Shown: positions 26,385 to 35,901 of the stretch, one piece after another
Position numbering within the stretch: position 1 is the stretch's first letter
Layout: every line of letters begins with the position of its first letter
Origin: Amycolatopsis rubida
GTDB lineage: Bacteria; Actinomycetota; Actinomycetes; Mycobacteriales; Pseudonocardiaceae
Assembly (NCBI RefSeq): GCF_900115345.1
Contig: NZ_FOWC01000008.1
Location: 310,001 to 374,000 of the forward strand
Length of the DNA stretch: 64,000 nt
Direction of reading: 5' to 3'
Position numbers and translations under genes: made by a program
Notes under the pieces: generated by a model
Told to the model about the DNA's origin: nothing
Database searches by the model: none
The model's input: the letters and a program-made list of their open reading frames with translations, nothing else

Positions 26385-26984
26385 ATGGCTACCGGCCGCG
26401 TCATCGGCGTTGCTGGCATCAGCGCACTCGCACTCGTGCTGGCGGGCTGTGCTGGGGGAGGGAACCAGGCGGGAGCCGGGAGCGCCAGCAGTGCGGCCGG
26501 CGGGGCGGCGAAGTCGGCACCGCACGACCCGTCTCCCGCCTCGGCGGAGACCTCCGGGCCCTCCCGCAGCGCGGCGGCCCCGGCGGAGCAGCCCGCGGAC
26601 GCGTCCTTGCCCGCGGCGGAGAAGCTCGTGCGCAGCAAGGGCTACACCCCCAATTCCGACACCTCCTGGCCGCGGCCGAAGGACCTCAACGTCATCGTGG
26701 CGCTCAAGTCCGACGCGCAGACTTCGTCCAGCCAGATGGCCTTCTTCTTCCACGACGGCCGGTTCCTGGGCACCGACACCGCCACGCCCAGCGCCAACAT
26801 GAGCAAGAAAGCACAGGACAGCACCACGATCACCCTCTCCTACCAGCTGTACCAGGCGAATGACCCCAACGCGGAGAACACCGGCGGAGCGGCGGACGTG
26901 CGCTACCACTGGACCGGGTCCAAGCTGGAGCCGCTGGACCCGATTCCGACCGACGACCCCAGCGCCGACCACAGCCGCCGGTAG
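26385..26984 (+). CDS. LppP/LprE-like lipoprotein
   Basis: A 199-residue secreted lipoprotein. A signal peptide with a lipobox (ISALALVLAGCAGGG) places the acylated cysteine at residue 22. A serine/alanine/proline-rich linker runs to about residue 70, and the C-terminal 130 residues form a compact domain (NVIVALKSDAQTSSSQMAFF, DGRFLGTDTATPS, VRYHWTG) resembling the mycobacterial LppP/LprE family. ATG at 26385 follows TAGGAGG. The product would be anchored on the outer face of the cell membrane. Role unknown. Confidence 0.82.
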   Translation: MATGRVIGVAGISALALVLAGCAGGGNQAGAGSASSAAGGAAKSAPHDPSPASAETSGPSRSAAAPAEQPADASLPAAEKLVRSKGYTPNSDTSWPRPKDLNVIVALKSDAQTSSSQMAFFFHDGRFLGTDTATPSANMSKKAQDSTTITLSYQLYQANDPNAENTGGAADVRYHWTGSKLEPLDPIPTDDPSADHSRR

Positions 26985-27303
26985 CCCTTCTTCGTCGCCG
27001 GGCCTGATGCCCTGCCGTCGGACACGTATCCAGCTCGTCCGGCGTCCCTCGCGCATGCGGGAGCGGGTTTCGTCGGCCTGACTGGGCAATTCCGGTGCGA
27101 CGGGGCTTCGTGCGGGCATGGCCGGGCGTGCTCGCGGCTGTTCCCATGCGCTGGATCTGTCGCTTGTGGACACCGAGGCCGATGTCCGGCGGCAGCGGCG
27201 TCTCGGCGCGGACCGTGAACCACGCCGGTGCCTCGCTCGCACGGCCGACTCGGGTTCGCACCCGCAGGAGGCGGTCCGGAGCGGTACCGGGCACGATCGG
27301 TGC
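26985..27303. other. Gap with no recognisable gene
   Basis: About 320 bases downstream of the lipoprotein gene. Frames are open on both strands as expected at this GC content, but none shows a domain or a convincing start. Confidence 0.4.
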
Positions 27304-27979
27304 ATGAGCGCTATCCCGTGGACCGGCAGGCGGGGCCCGCTCGTGGCCGAGATCGCGGTGCTGATCGTCCTTGGTGCCCGTCGACGCCGTGCTGTTCGCG
27401 CGTTCCGGTCCGGCGACCGGGTGGCTAGCGACGGTCGCCGCCGAGTTCGCGCCCGGTCTCGGTCCGGTCGTGGCCGTGCTGCGGCGACGGTTCCCCGGGC
27501 ACGTCGCGGCGGTCGCGACAGCGGTGTCGGGGTTATCGCTGGTCAGCACCGCGCTTGTCGCCGCGCTCGGGCAATGGCTGCCGCCCCAGCCGAGCGGAGC
27601 GGAGGCGCTCGCGATCGCGCTGGTTGTCGGCTCGGCGTGCCACCGTTTGCGGCCGCGACCCGCCTTCGCGCAGGCAGTGCTGGGCGGAGTCGCGACGGTG
27701 CTCGGCTCGCCCACAGCGTTGTTCGCCGCGGCCGCCGCCGTCGCGTGGGGTGCGGCGCTGGCCGTCGGGCTGCTGCTGCGTGACGCCGACGCCCGCGCCG
27801 GTGCCGCGGCCGCCGAGGTGCGCACCGCCGAACGGTTGCGGCTCACGCGTGAGCTGCACGACCTGGTCGAGCACCAGATCACCGGGATCGTCGTGCGGGC
27901 GCAGGCCGCGCACCGCGTCGCCCAGCGCCAGGGCGGCGATCGGGCGAGGCTGATTGCCGTCGAATCAGGTCATGGATAG
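27304..27979 (+). pseudogene. Truncated, frameshifted sensor histidine kinase
   Basis: The reading begins MSAIPWTGRRGPLVAEIAVL and must shift frame near 27370 to continue into DAVLFARSGPATGWLATVAA and several hydrophobic segments. It then reaches TAERLRLTRELHDLVEHQIT, the phospho-acceptor (HisKA_3) helix of NarL-type sensor kinases. The frame ends soon after, so the ATPase domain is missing. Both the frameshift and the truncation mark it as a dead kinase. No response-regulator gene lies next to it. Confidence 0.65.
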
Positions 27980-28509
27980 GTGAAGCTGTCCCAGCTGGAT
28001 CGAATTTCATCGATTTCGCGAAGCTGCTTGGAAGAATGAACCGGCGGATTCTTGGTTCGAGCCCGCGCGGCGGGCCAAGCCCAAGTCGGCGACCTGGACT
28101 TCGCCTTGCCTGCAAGCGGGGGCGATTTAGTAGTGAATCGCGGTCAGGGGCTGACTGGTGCCTCATGGGTGCGACGATCGAGCTAAAGCCGCGATGAATC
28201 CAACTTCATTGCCGCCGGGAATTTTCTTTCCCGCGCTGATAGGCATGGCGAAGCGCGTCCGGCGGGTCGCGCGTGTTGTGGCGCTGCCCCCGTATCGGGG
28301 TGGCCGGATGTCACTGACCTGCGGTTATCGCAAGTCCGCAGGAGCAACACCGGCCGGCGTCCTCGAAAGCATGGCTTTGCTCAAGTTCTGCTCCGGAAAA
28401 CTGGCATGAACGCGCGGTCCGAGTTTGCGCAGGCGGCCGTCTCGCCGAGCAGGGCCGCGGCGCCCAGCGCGCCCAGGTTTATCGACGGTCTCCGAGGACT
28501 TCGCGGGCT
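27980..28509. other. Gap with no recognisable gene
   Basis: About 530 bases of somewhat lower-GC sequence between the kinase remnant and the Rrf2 gene. I see no domain, repeat or RNA structure in it. Confidence 0.4.
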
Positions 28510-28986
28510 TCACGAGACGGCCTCGGCGAGCAGGGACTGGTTGCGTTCGCGGATGCCGGGCGGAAGACGGTCCAGGAGGTTGGCGACGGTCACCGACCGC
28601 AGAGACGCGCGCCAGGCCTGGTCGGCCTCGTTCATCACCGCGTAGATGGCGCACGGTTCGCGACACTGGCGCGTGGTCAGGGCGCCGGCGCCGCGCTGCC
28701 GGATTTCCTGGCAGACGAAGGGCGCGGCCGATCCTTCGATGGCCTCGACGACGTCCAGCACTGTGATCGCGGCGACCGGCCGGGCCAGCCGGTAGCCGCC
28801 TTTGGGGCCGGTGACCGCGTGCAGGAGCCCCGCTCGGGCCATGGCCTGCAGATGCTTGGCCAGGACGGTTTCGGGCAGGCCGTAGTGTCCTGCCAGGGTG
28901 TCGCGGCGGACGCTGGCGGACGCGGGCGCCAGGCCCAGCAGCGTGACGCAGTGCAGGCCCCACTCCACTCCTTGCGAAAGCTTCAT
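28510..28986 (-). CDS. Rrf2-family transcriptional regulator
   Basis: A 158-residue Rrf2-type repressor. The winged helix reads SQGVEWGLHCVTLLGLAPAS, the recognition helix region LPETVLAKHLQAMARAGLL, and the wing TGPKGGYRLARPVAAITVLD. Three cysteines (FVCQEIRQRG, then QCREPCAIY) lie where IscR/NsrR relatives bind an iron-sulfur cluster, so redox or NO sensing is possible. The ATG at 28986 lacks a clear ribosome site and may be leaderless. It diverges from a hydrolase/MFS/aldo-keto reductase operon that it probably controls. Confidence 0.85.
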   Translation of the reverse strand: MKLSQGVEWGLHCVTLLGLAPASASVRRDTLAGHYGLPETVLAKHLQAMARAGLLHAVTGPKGGYRLARPVAAITVLDVVEAIEGSAAPFVCQEIRQRGAGALTTRQCREPCAIYAVMNEADQAWRASLRSVTVANLLDRLPPGIRERNQSLLAEAVS

Positions 28987-29015
28987 GACCCGAGTATAGC
29001 TATTCCGGTCATTAA
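28987..29015. promoter_or_regulatory. 29-bp divergent promoter region
   Basis: Only 29 bases separate the ATG codons of the Rrf2 gene and the divergent hydrolase gene. The minus strand holds TATACT (complement of 28993-28998) about seven bases before the Rrf2 ATG, a -10 placement expected for a leaderless transcript. The region is AT-rich compared with its surroundings and is the obvious place for an Rrf2 operator. Confidence 0.4.
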
Positions 29016-29729
29016 ATGTCTGTAATAACTGGGGTGAAGGTGCGCGGATTGCACGTCCGCCGGTGGGGTGCCGGCGGCCAGGTGGCGGTGTTGGTGCACG
29101 GCATGAGTGCCGACTCGGGCAGTTGGTCGCGCCTGGGGCCGGAGCTGGCCGGGCGCGGTTACGAGGTGCTGGCGGTCGACCTGCCCGGTCACGGCCGGAG
29201 CCCGCGATGGCCCGGTTACACGTTCGAGGAGATGGCCGACGCGCTGGTGGCCGCGGTGCCGCCGGGCCCGGAGCTGATCGTCGGCCACTCCCTTGGCGGG
29301 CGGTTGGTCTCGATGGCCGTGGACCGGATCCGTCCCGCCAAGGTGATCTACGAGGACCCGGCCTGGTCCGCGGGGACCGAAGAGGTCGCCAGGGCTTTCG
29401 AGGCTCGCCGGAACGCGACGGCCGAACAGCTGCGGGCGGCCTCTCCCCGCTGGCCGGAGGCAGCCCGCCAGGCCACACTCGCCGCGCTGGAGCGATGGGA
29501 CCCGGCGACGGCCGGCCTGGTCCGCTGTCAGCACGCACACTGGCCCGCCGTCGCGTCCGGGACGAGCGCGCTGGTCGTGCTGGCCGACCCGAGCCCGGTA
29601 GTCCCGCCGCAGGCCGCCGCTCGGCTGGCCGGCGACGGGTTCGTCGTCCGCACCGTGCCCGGGGCCGGGCACGTGATCCACCATGACGATTTCGACGGGT
29701 TCGTCTCGGCTGCCGGGCGATGCTGGTGA
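29016..29729 (+). CDS. Alpha/beta hydrolase
   Basis: A 237-residue alpha/beta-hydrolase. The oxyanion strand VAVLVHGMSADSGSW, the turn VDLPGHGRSP, the nucleophile elbow LIVGHSLGGRLVS (Ser in GHSLG), the acid region VVLADPSP and the catalytic histidine in VPGAGHVIHHDD are all in place. No signal peptide. The ATG at 29016 has no good ribosome site and could be leaderless; a GTG at 29034 is an alternative. Substrate unknown; first gene of an operon with an MFS exporter and an aldo-keto reductase. Confidence 0.82.
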   Translation: MSVITGVKVRGLHVRRWGAGGQVAVLVHGMSADSGSWSRLGPELAGRGYEVLAVDLPGHGRSPRWPGYTFEEMADALVAAVPPGPELIVGHSLGGRLVSMAVDRIRPAKVIYEDPAWSAGTEEVARAFEARRNATAEQLRAASPRWPEAARQATLAALERWDPATAGLVRCQHAHWPAVASGTSALVVLADPSPVVPPQAAARLAGDGFVVRTVPGAGHVIHHDDFDGFVSAAGRCW

Positions 29730-31129
29730 CCGCGACGACGACCCTGGGCCCGGCGGTCCGGCTGCGTGGGCCGACGCTGGTGGTGCTGTTGTCGGCGTGG
29801 TTTCTGGCCCAGTTCGACTTGTTCGTCGTCAACGTCGCCGTGCCCTCGCTCGCGCACGGTCTGCACGCTGACGCCGGCGCGCTGGAGCTGATTGTCGGCG
29901 GCTACGCCTTCACCTACGCGGCAGGGATGATCACCGGCGGCCGATGGGGCGACCGGTTCGGTCATCGGCCGGTGTTCGTCGCCGGCGTGGCGGGATTCGC
30001 GCTGACCTCGCTGCGGTGCGGGCTGGCGGCCAGCCCGGACCAGCTCATCGCCGCCCGGCTGGCCCAGGGCCTGGCCGGTGCCGTGATGGTGCCGCAGGTG
30101 CTCGCCGTCATCACCGTCAGCTGTCGCGGCGGCGCGCGGACTCGTGCGCTCGGCTGGTACGGCGTCGCGGGCGGCCTCGGCTCGATCGCCGGGCAGGTCC
30201 TTGGCGGCTTGCTGCTGCACGCCGATCTTCTCGGCCTCGGCTGGCGGGTGATCTTCCTGGTGAACGTCCCGGTCGGCGTGGCGGTCGTCCTGCTGGCGCA
30301 CCGGCTGCTGCCCCGCACCGGCCCCGGCGGACCCGGCCGCCAAGACCCGGTCGGCGCCATCGGCCTGGCCGCGACACTCGCGCTGGTGATGGCGCCGCTG
30401 ACTCTTGGCCACAGCCAGGGCTGGCCGCCCTGGACCTGGGCTTGCCTCGGGTTGAGCATCCCCGCCGGGTGGGGGACGGCGGCGTGGCTGCGTCGCCTGC
30501 ACGCCCGCGGCGGCACACCGGTGATCGAACCGGCGTTGCTGCGCCGCTCGTCCTACCGGGCCGGGCTGGGGACCGTCACGGCATTCATGGCCTACTTCGC
30601 GTCGTTTCTGTTCACCCTCACCCTGTTTCTGCAGGAGGGTCTGCGGTTGGACGCGGTCACCGCCGGGTTGGTGTTCGCTCCCATGGGCGCGCTGTTCTCC
30701 GTGAGTTCCGTCCTCAGTTCTCGTTTGGTCGCCCGGCACGGAGCCCGCGCCGTCGCTGTCGGCGCCGTCCTGACCGGACTCGGGCTGGCCAGCTTCGTCC
30801 TGTGCTTGCACACCACCGGTATCGCGACGGCACTGGGCTGGGTCATCGCCTCGCTCGCCCTCGTCGGGATCGGCAACGGCCTGACACTTCCGCGACTCAT
30901 CGGCCTGGGTCTGGTCGATGTCGAGCACGAAAACGCCGGGATCGGCGCGGCCGTGCTCACCACCGCCCAGCAGTTCGCGGCCGCAGCGGGGGTCGCGGCG
31001 CTCGGCAGCGTCTTCTTCGCCGTCGTCCCGCACGACGGCACGGTCCGCGCCATGCAGTGGATCGCATTGGCAGACCTGGGCCTCATCGCACTGGTGTTCC
31101 TGCTTCTTGTCCGCACTTCGCGGCGCTAA
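29720..31129 (+). CDS. MFS drug transporter, DHA2 (14-segment) family
   Basis: A 469-residue membrane protein with about fourteen hydrophobic segments. The first is LVVLLSAWFLAQFDLFVVNV, followed by the A-motif GGRWGDRFGHRPVF and motif C-like GWYGVAGGLGSIAGQVLGG, as in QacA/EmrB-type proton-driven exporters. It overlaps the hydrolase gene by ten bases. With an Rrf2 regulator, a hydrolase and a reductase, it probably belongs to a stress or detoxification operon. Confidence 0.85.
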   Translation: MLVTATTTLGPAVRLRGPTLVVLLSAWFLAQFDLFVVNVAVPSLAHGLHADAGALELIVGGYAFTYAAGMITGGRWGDRFGHRPVFVAGVAGFALTSLRCGLAASPDQLIAARLAQGLAGAVMVPQVLAVITVSCRGGARTRALGWYGVAGGLGSIAGQVLGGLLLHADLLGLGWRVIFLVNVPVGVAVVLLAHRLLPRTGPGGPGRQDPVGAIGLAATLALVMAPLTLGHSQGWPPWTWACLGLSIPAGWGTAAWLRRLHARGGTPVIEPALLRRSSYRAGLGTVTAFMAYFASFLFTLTLFLQEGLRLDAVTAGLVFAPMGALFSVSSVLSSRLVARHGARAVAVGAVLTGLGLASFVLCLHTTGIATALGWVIASLALVGIGNGLTLPRLIGLGLVDVEHENAGIGAAVLTTAQQFAAAAGVAALGSVFFAVVPHDGTVRAMQWIALADLGLIALVFLLLVRTSRR

Positions 31130-31151
31130 CCGCACTCAACCTGGAGATCAC

Positions 31152-32138
31152 ATGTCCATGCGCACCACCAACTTGGGAACCACGGGTCCGGTCGTCTCGC
31201 GACTGGGGCTCGGCTGTATGAGCATGGCCGGCAGCTACGGATCCGCCGACCCGGAGGAGGCACGGGCCACCCTCGCGGCCGCTCTCGACGGCGGCATCAC
31301 TCTCTTCGACACCGGCGACTTCTACGGCGACGGCGCCAACGAGGAACTACTCGGCTCGGCCCTCGCCTCCCGTCGCGACAAGGCTGTCCTGGCCACCAAA
31401 ACCGGCGTGCGCCGAACCGCCGACGGGCTGGTGGCCGACGGCCGCCCCGACTACCTGCGCCAGGCCTGCGACGCCTCGCTGCGCCGGCTGCGAACCGACC
31501 ACATCGACCTGTACTACCTCGCCAGAATCGACCCCCAGGTACCGATCGAGGATTCGGTCGGTGCGCTCGCCGGACTGGTCGAGGCGGGCAAGGTGCGCCG
31601 TATCGGGTTGTCGGAAGTCTCGGCAGCCACTCTGCGCCGTGCCCACGCGGTGCACCCGATCACCGTGCTGCAAACGGAATACTCGCTGTGGGAACGCCAC
31701 GTCGAAGACGATGTCCTGCCCGCCCTCCGCGAACTGTCGATCAGCCTGGTCGCCTACAGCCCGCTCGGCCGGGGCCTGCTCACCGGCGCGGTTCGCGCCG
31801 GCACGCGCTTCGCGTCCGGAGATTTCCGTGCCACCGCCCCGCGCTATACCGGAGCCAACCTGACCGCGAATCTCGGCACCGTCGAGGCCGTCAGCGCGAT
31901 CGCCGCCGACCTCGGCGCCACGCCCGCTCAGCTCGCCCTCGCCTGGCTTCTCGCCCGAGGAACCGACATCGTTCCCATCCCCGGCAGTTCCCGCCGTACC
32001 CACCTGCATGACAACCTCGCCGCCATCGACCTCCGCCTGACCCCCGACGACCTGGCCCGCATCGACGCCGCCCTTCCCCCAGCGGGTGCCCGCGGCGACC
32101 GCTACGGCACGCACAGCATGACAATGATCGACCAGTGA
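31152..32138 (+). CDS. Aldo-keto reductase with substituted catalytic histidine
   Basis: A 328-residue TIM-barrel aldo-keto reductase of the AKR13/YdhF-like group, NADPH-dependent. Asp53, Tyr58 (FDTGDFYGDGANEELLG) and Lys83 (LATKTG) of the tetrad are present, but the fourth residue, normally His in a YYLHR-type motif, is Ala124 in DLYYLARIDP. The cofactor-binding end VPIPGSSRRTHLHDNLAA is typical. The change should slow proton relay and may alter specificity. The ATG at 31152 follows CTGGAGATC and lies 22 bases after the MFS stop. Confidence 0.85.
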   Translation: MSMRTTNLGTTGPVVSRLGLGCMSMAGSYGSADPEEARATLAAALDGGITLFDTGDFYGDGANEELLGSALASRRDKAVLATKTGVRRTADGLVADGRPDYLRQACDASLRRLRTDHIDLYYLARIDPQVPIEDSVGALAGLVEAGKVRRIGLSEVSAATLRRAHAVHPITVLQTEYSLWERHVEDDVLPALRELSISLVAYSPLGRGLLTGAVRAGTRFASGDFRATAPRYTGANLTANLGTVEAVSAIAADLGATPAQLALAWLLARGTDIVPIPGSSRRTHLHDNLAAIDLRLTPDDLARIDAALPPAGARGDRYGTHSMTMIDQ

Positions 32139-32469
32139 AATGCTGCCCGACAGGCCGCGCGGCGCCGCATGACGAACATCGCGACGTCCTGTGTCGTGCG
32201 CCGCCGTCAAACCCCGGTCCTGCGCAGGAGGTGCCGGCGGTTCTGCTCGGCGTCACCGAGGGCGCAGCGTCGTTGCGCGGCCGTCGCCGGGAGCGGGTGG
32301 GCACCACGGTCTCGGCAAGCCAGTTGCGGCAGCGCCTGGTGGTGGCGGCCGGTCCCGGTGCTCTGGCGCACGATCGAGTGCGGGCAGGTTAGCAACCAGG
32401 TCGGATTTGGTTTCACTGTTCGGGAGTGCGCCAGTGCGTCGGCGTGGGCGACCCAGCCCCGCCGTGGAG
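32139..32469. other. Gap with no recognisable gene
   Basis: About 330 bases after the aldo-keto reductase stop. Nothing supportable is seen; it may include further decayed sequence of the MarR-like remnant that follows. Confidence 0.35.
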
Positions 32470-32642
32470 GGCGGCGTGCGCATCCGCCTTTCGACCGACT
32501 CCACGACGGTGCCGGCTGCCCGAAGCTGCTCTCGGCCTGCCAGGGTGAGGTGGCTGGGCAAGGCTCTGCCGTGCGATGTGCTCGCCGGGCGGGCGACCAG
32601 TCCACGCAGCACCAGGTTCATGGACTGACGCGAGACGAACAC
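32470..32642 (-). pseudogene. MarR-family regulator remnant
   Basis: The minus-strand frame reads FVSRQSMNLVLRGLVARPAS, THGRALP-like and LTLAGREQLRAAGTVVESVE, which match the recognition helix, wing and following helix of MarR regulators. A short deletion is apparent within the wing (the usual second half of RGLV.RP is compressed). The frame is lost downstream, and no intact N-terminal part follows upstream. It is a decayed gene. Confidence 0.55.
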
Positions 32643-34302
32643 GGCGCGCGCAAGCTCCGCGTTGGCGCAACAGTTTGCACGAAGGAAGCCAGCTCGCCGA
32701 GACGGCGCGATGCCGAGGCTTGGCTACTCGCAATGCCGAGCGCGCCACCGCCTATCGATCGCGCACGCGGAGATCAGGAGAATCCGCTGGAACCGGGTGC
32801 GCACCAGGGGTCAGCGCAGGTCCAGCTGGGCGAGCGGTGATTTCGCCCCACGCTCCTCGATGACTGTGACGGACGGCTCGACCAATGGCAAGTCCGGAGA
32901 CGGCGCGCGGCCCGTACGGTGGCCGCGCTGCGTGTGCTTCATCGTCAAGGTGGGACCGCTGAGACCAGTAGCTGGGAAGCCTTGCTCACCGCGCGAGTTC
33001 TCCCGCGGTGGTCTGTCCAGCGGTTGGAGGTGTGTCGGTCCGCACCGTCTTGAGAGCCGTGCGACGGCGTGAACGCTCCGGCGGGCGGGTCCGCGTCCTT
33101 TTCGCGAGACTGGCTTTCTTCCGCGCCCGGACGTCCTCCCGGCGTGAAGAGTCCCGCCACTTCGTGAACCATGCCCTGTCACGTCAGCGGGCCTTGACCT
33201 GCCGTGGACGACACTTGCCGCAGCGCGCACTTCACCGCAGCCGATCTTGGCTCGCTGGCGCTGCGGCAGCACGAGGCAGAACAGCGACCATTCCGCACCC
33301 CGGACCGCTGGTGAGGCAACCACATGACCACGGTGCTGCCTGTCGCGGACAGTGAAAGATCCCCTAGGCGGCCAGTTCCCGCCCCGCTTGTGCCGCTGAC
33401 GATGATCGGTTACGTGCGGTCCTCGGCTGGGATCTTCCGCGCCGTCTCGCATCGGGGTCTGTCCATTGAGGACATTATCGGCCAGTCCCGGCACCGCCGA
33501 AGCGGCGGCAGAACTCTCCGGCATCATGCGGCGGCTCGGTTTTCCGTTCACTCCTGGGCAGGAAGTGCCGTCGCTGCCCGGAGTCGCGTACTTCTCGGAT
33601 AACCGCAGCGCGCGCCTTCCTGTTTGCCCGGAGAACATGAGTGCCTGCCGAGCCTGCTGATCAGAGGATTCGCCGCGCACCGGGAAATCGGTGCCGAACT
33701 CCGGGCCGACGCGGCAAGTCTGCATTACCGGCCACTGCTGCGAAACGGACTGACCGCATCGCCGTGTCCGGGCCGCGCCGAACGTATGCGTCATCGCGGC
33801 TCCGGCACGCTGTGCGCCCGCGCAGGTCCAGGACCTGCGCCCGGTCGCCGGACGTCGCGGCTCCGGCGCGGGCCGGATTCCAAGGAGCCGCAGTCGGCGA
33901 AAATGCCGATAGGGCGACGCGGGCCGGGGTGCGTGTAATCCAGTCCGTTTCGTCCGGCATTCCGGGCGGCACGGAGGCGGTTGGACGGGTGCTCTTGTGC
34001 GGACGCTGGCCGCCGGGTACCAGCGTCGCGGAACCGGGGCGCGCCGGGTGGAGTCCGCCGTGAATCGCGGTCTGGGGACCTGCGGATGCGAGTGCTGACG
34101 ATGGTCGATCGGGCTTTCGGCGGGCAGGGGAGTGCGCCGGTTCCGGAGCCGCGCGACAGTACGGGCCGAGCCGGGTCGTCGGCGTGCCGTGGGCAACGGC
34201 TCGGGACAGCGTCAAGGTCCGGGCGGGCCGGAAGTCCTGGCCAGACGAAGGACGGTGGTGTGGTCCGGCGGCGTCTCTCAGACTGTCGGGGCGAGGTGAA
34301 CC
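32643..34302. other. Long stretch without a supportable gene
   Basis: About 1.66 kb with long open frames on both strands but no recognisable domain, consistent starts or coding-type bias. A short plus-strand frame at about 33466-33660 (AELSGIMRRLGFPFTPGQEV) looks protein-like but matches nothing I know and has no ribosome site. The region probably consists of decayed genes. Confidence 0.45.
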
Positions 34303-35223
34303 ATGACAACGAAGGACGAACTCGCCGAAGCGCTGCAAGCCGGGCCGTTCTGCCGCGCCCTGTCCGCGGCCGCGCGCAGCCGCGGACTGAGTCTTCGCCA
34401 GTTGCAGTACCGGCTCGGTGCCAAGGGCGTCTCGCTCAGCGTCATGACGCTGAGCTACTGGCAGAGCGGGCGGAGCCTGCCGGAAAAGCCTGAATCGCTC
34501 CGGGCGGTAGGGCTGCTGGAGGACATACTCGCGCTGCGCCCGGGATGCCTGCTTCGGTTGCTCGGTCCTGGCCGGCCGCGGGGCCGTGGCGTCCGTTCGA
34601 CGAAACCGGCCGACCGTCTTCACCGCGCATGGGGCTTCCCTGCCTTCCTGCCGTCGCTGCTCGCCCGGCTTCCCGGCGGCGTGGAAGATCCTGTTCGCAA
34701 AGTCGATCTGAGCGAGTCGTTGCACGTGACAGCGGACCGGTGCGTCCAGCGAATCGAGGTCCGGGAACTGGTCGAAGCGAGGCGCGACGGGACGCGCACG
34801 ATGATTGTCGCGGCCCGGAGCCGGCCGGGCGCCCCGCTCCCGCTGATCTCGCGTGGCGATCAGTGCCGGCCGGGCACCGTCCTCACCCTCCTGGAAGAGG
34901 GCTTTTCCCTGACCGAACTGGTGCTGGCCAAGACGCTCGGGCGCGGTGAACGGCTCGCCATTTCCTATGTGCAGGAATACCCCCGGCCTGCCTTCGCCGA
35001 CCGCCATCACCGCCGGATCGCCGAATCAGTCGCCCGTTACCGAGCCCGCTTCGTTTTCGCGTCCGGCGCGGAACCGCTCGCGTGCCGGACGTGGCGCTCC
35101 CGCACTCCCGAGGGAGCGACGACCGGCTGGATCGACGTGCGGCCCGACCTCCGGCGCACCGTCCGCCTGGCGCGGCGCAACGCGACTCCTGGAGTCCACG
35201 GCCTGCACTGGACCTGGGAATAG
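34303..35223 (+). CDS. Helix-turn-helix protein of unknown role
   Basis: A 306-residue protein. Residues about 15-60 form an XRE-like helix-turn-helix (LSLRQLQYRLGAKGVSLSVM then YWQSGRSLPEKPES), as found in many actinobacterial HTH proteins. The remaining 230 residues are a mixed alpha/beta domain (ELVEARRDGTRTMIVAARSR, SYVQEYPRPAFADRHHRRIA) that I do not recognise. The ATG follows GAGGTGAACC. It stands alone between a decayed region and a secreted phosphatase gene; targets are unknown. Confidence 0.7.
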   Translation: MTTKDELAEALQAGPFCRALSAAARSRGLSLRQLQYRLGAKGVSLSVMTLSYWQSGRSLPEKPESLRAVGLLEDILALRPGCLLRLLGPGRPRGRGVRSTKPADRLHRAWGFPAFLPSLLARLPGGVEDPVRKVDLSESLHVTADRCVQRIEVRELVEARRDGTRTMIVAARSRPGAPLPLISRGDQCRPGTVLTLLEEGFSLTELVLAKTLGRGERLAISYVQEYPRPAFADRHHRRIAESVARYRARFVFASGAEPLACRTWRSRTPEGATTGWIDVRPDLRRTVRLARRNATPGVHGLHWTWE

Positions 35224-35337
35224 CTTATCTCTGTTTACGGAAGCTCTCCCGGAGGGGTTTCCCGGCCGATTGCGACCGGTTAGATTCCAGTCGCATTGTT
35301 CTCGCAGCGCGAATCCGATCCAGAGGAAGGCAGGCGG

Positions 35338-35901
35338 ATGAGGAAAAGCAGTGCAGGAAGAGTCCTGGCCGCGGGCGTGATCGCCGGCGCCATGACCTGT
35401 CTCGCCGCATCGCCCGCGGTGTCCGCGAGCCGGGTCCCCAGCTACCAGACCTGGCTGACCGACGTGCACACGGCGATGCAGGGCGGCGCAGCGTACCTCG
35501 ACGGCAGGATCGCGCAGGGCGGCGAGAAGCTGGCTGTGGTCACGGATATCGACAACACGGCCCTCGAAACCTATTACCGCCCTGGCGAACCGACCGCCGA
35601 CGTGCTCTCTTTCATCAAGCACGCAAAAGAAAAAGGTGTCGCCGTGCTGGTGGCGAGCTACCGCAGCAGCGCCTCGGACGCCAAAGAAGCACTGGTCGAC
35701 GCCGGCTACCCGGTGGACCGGGTCTGCGTCCGGAAAAGCTCGGAGAAGCACGCCACCGATACCAAGCAGCGCTGCCGCAAGGACTACGCCGCAGCCGGAT
35801 ACACCATCATCGCCAACGTCGGGAACCGCCCCGGCGATTTTACCGGAGGCAATTACGAGAAGGGCTTCAAGCTCCCCGACTACAACGAGCAGCTCTCATA
35901 G
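35338..35901 (+). CDS. Secreted HAD-type acid phosphatase (class B-like)
   Basis: A 187-residue exported phosphatase. The signal peptide spans about residues 1-30 (VLAAGVIAGAMTCLAASPAV, cleavage likely after VSA). The catalytic motif is VVTDIDNTALETYY, the DxDxT of HAD IIIB acid phosphatases. Motif II is VLVASYRSS, and the C-terminal region is IIANVGNRPGDFTGG, which lacks the usual second acidic pair but matches the plant/bacterial acid phosphatase pattern. It would act outside the cell on phosphate esters. ATG at 35338 follows GAAGGCAGGCGG. Confidence 0.85.
   Translation: MRKSSAGRVLAAGVIAGAMTCLAASPAVSASRVPSYQTWLTDVHTAMQGGAAYLDGRIAQGGEKLAVVTDIDNTALETYYRPGEPTADVLSFIKHAKEKGVAVLVASYRSSASDAKEALVDAGYPVDRVCVRKSSEKHATDTKQRCRKDYAAAGYTIIANVGNRPGDFTGGNYEKGFKLPDYNEQLS

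Noticed and set aside
32811-34196. 461-codon minus-strand frame in the empty region
   Set aside because: No recognisable motif, no ribosome site, biased arginine/proline-rich composition; probably an open frame by GC content.
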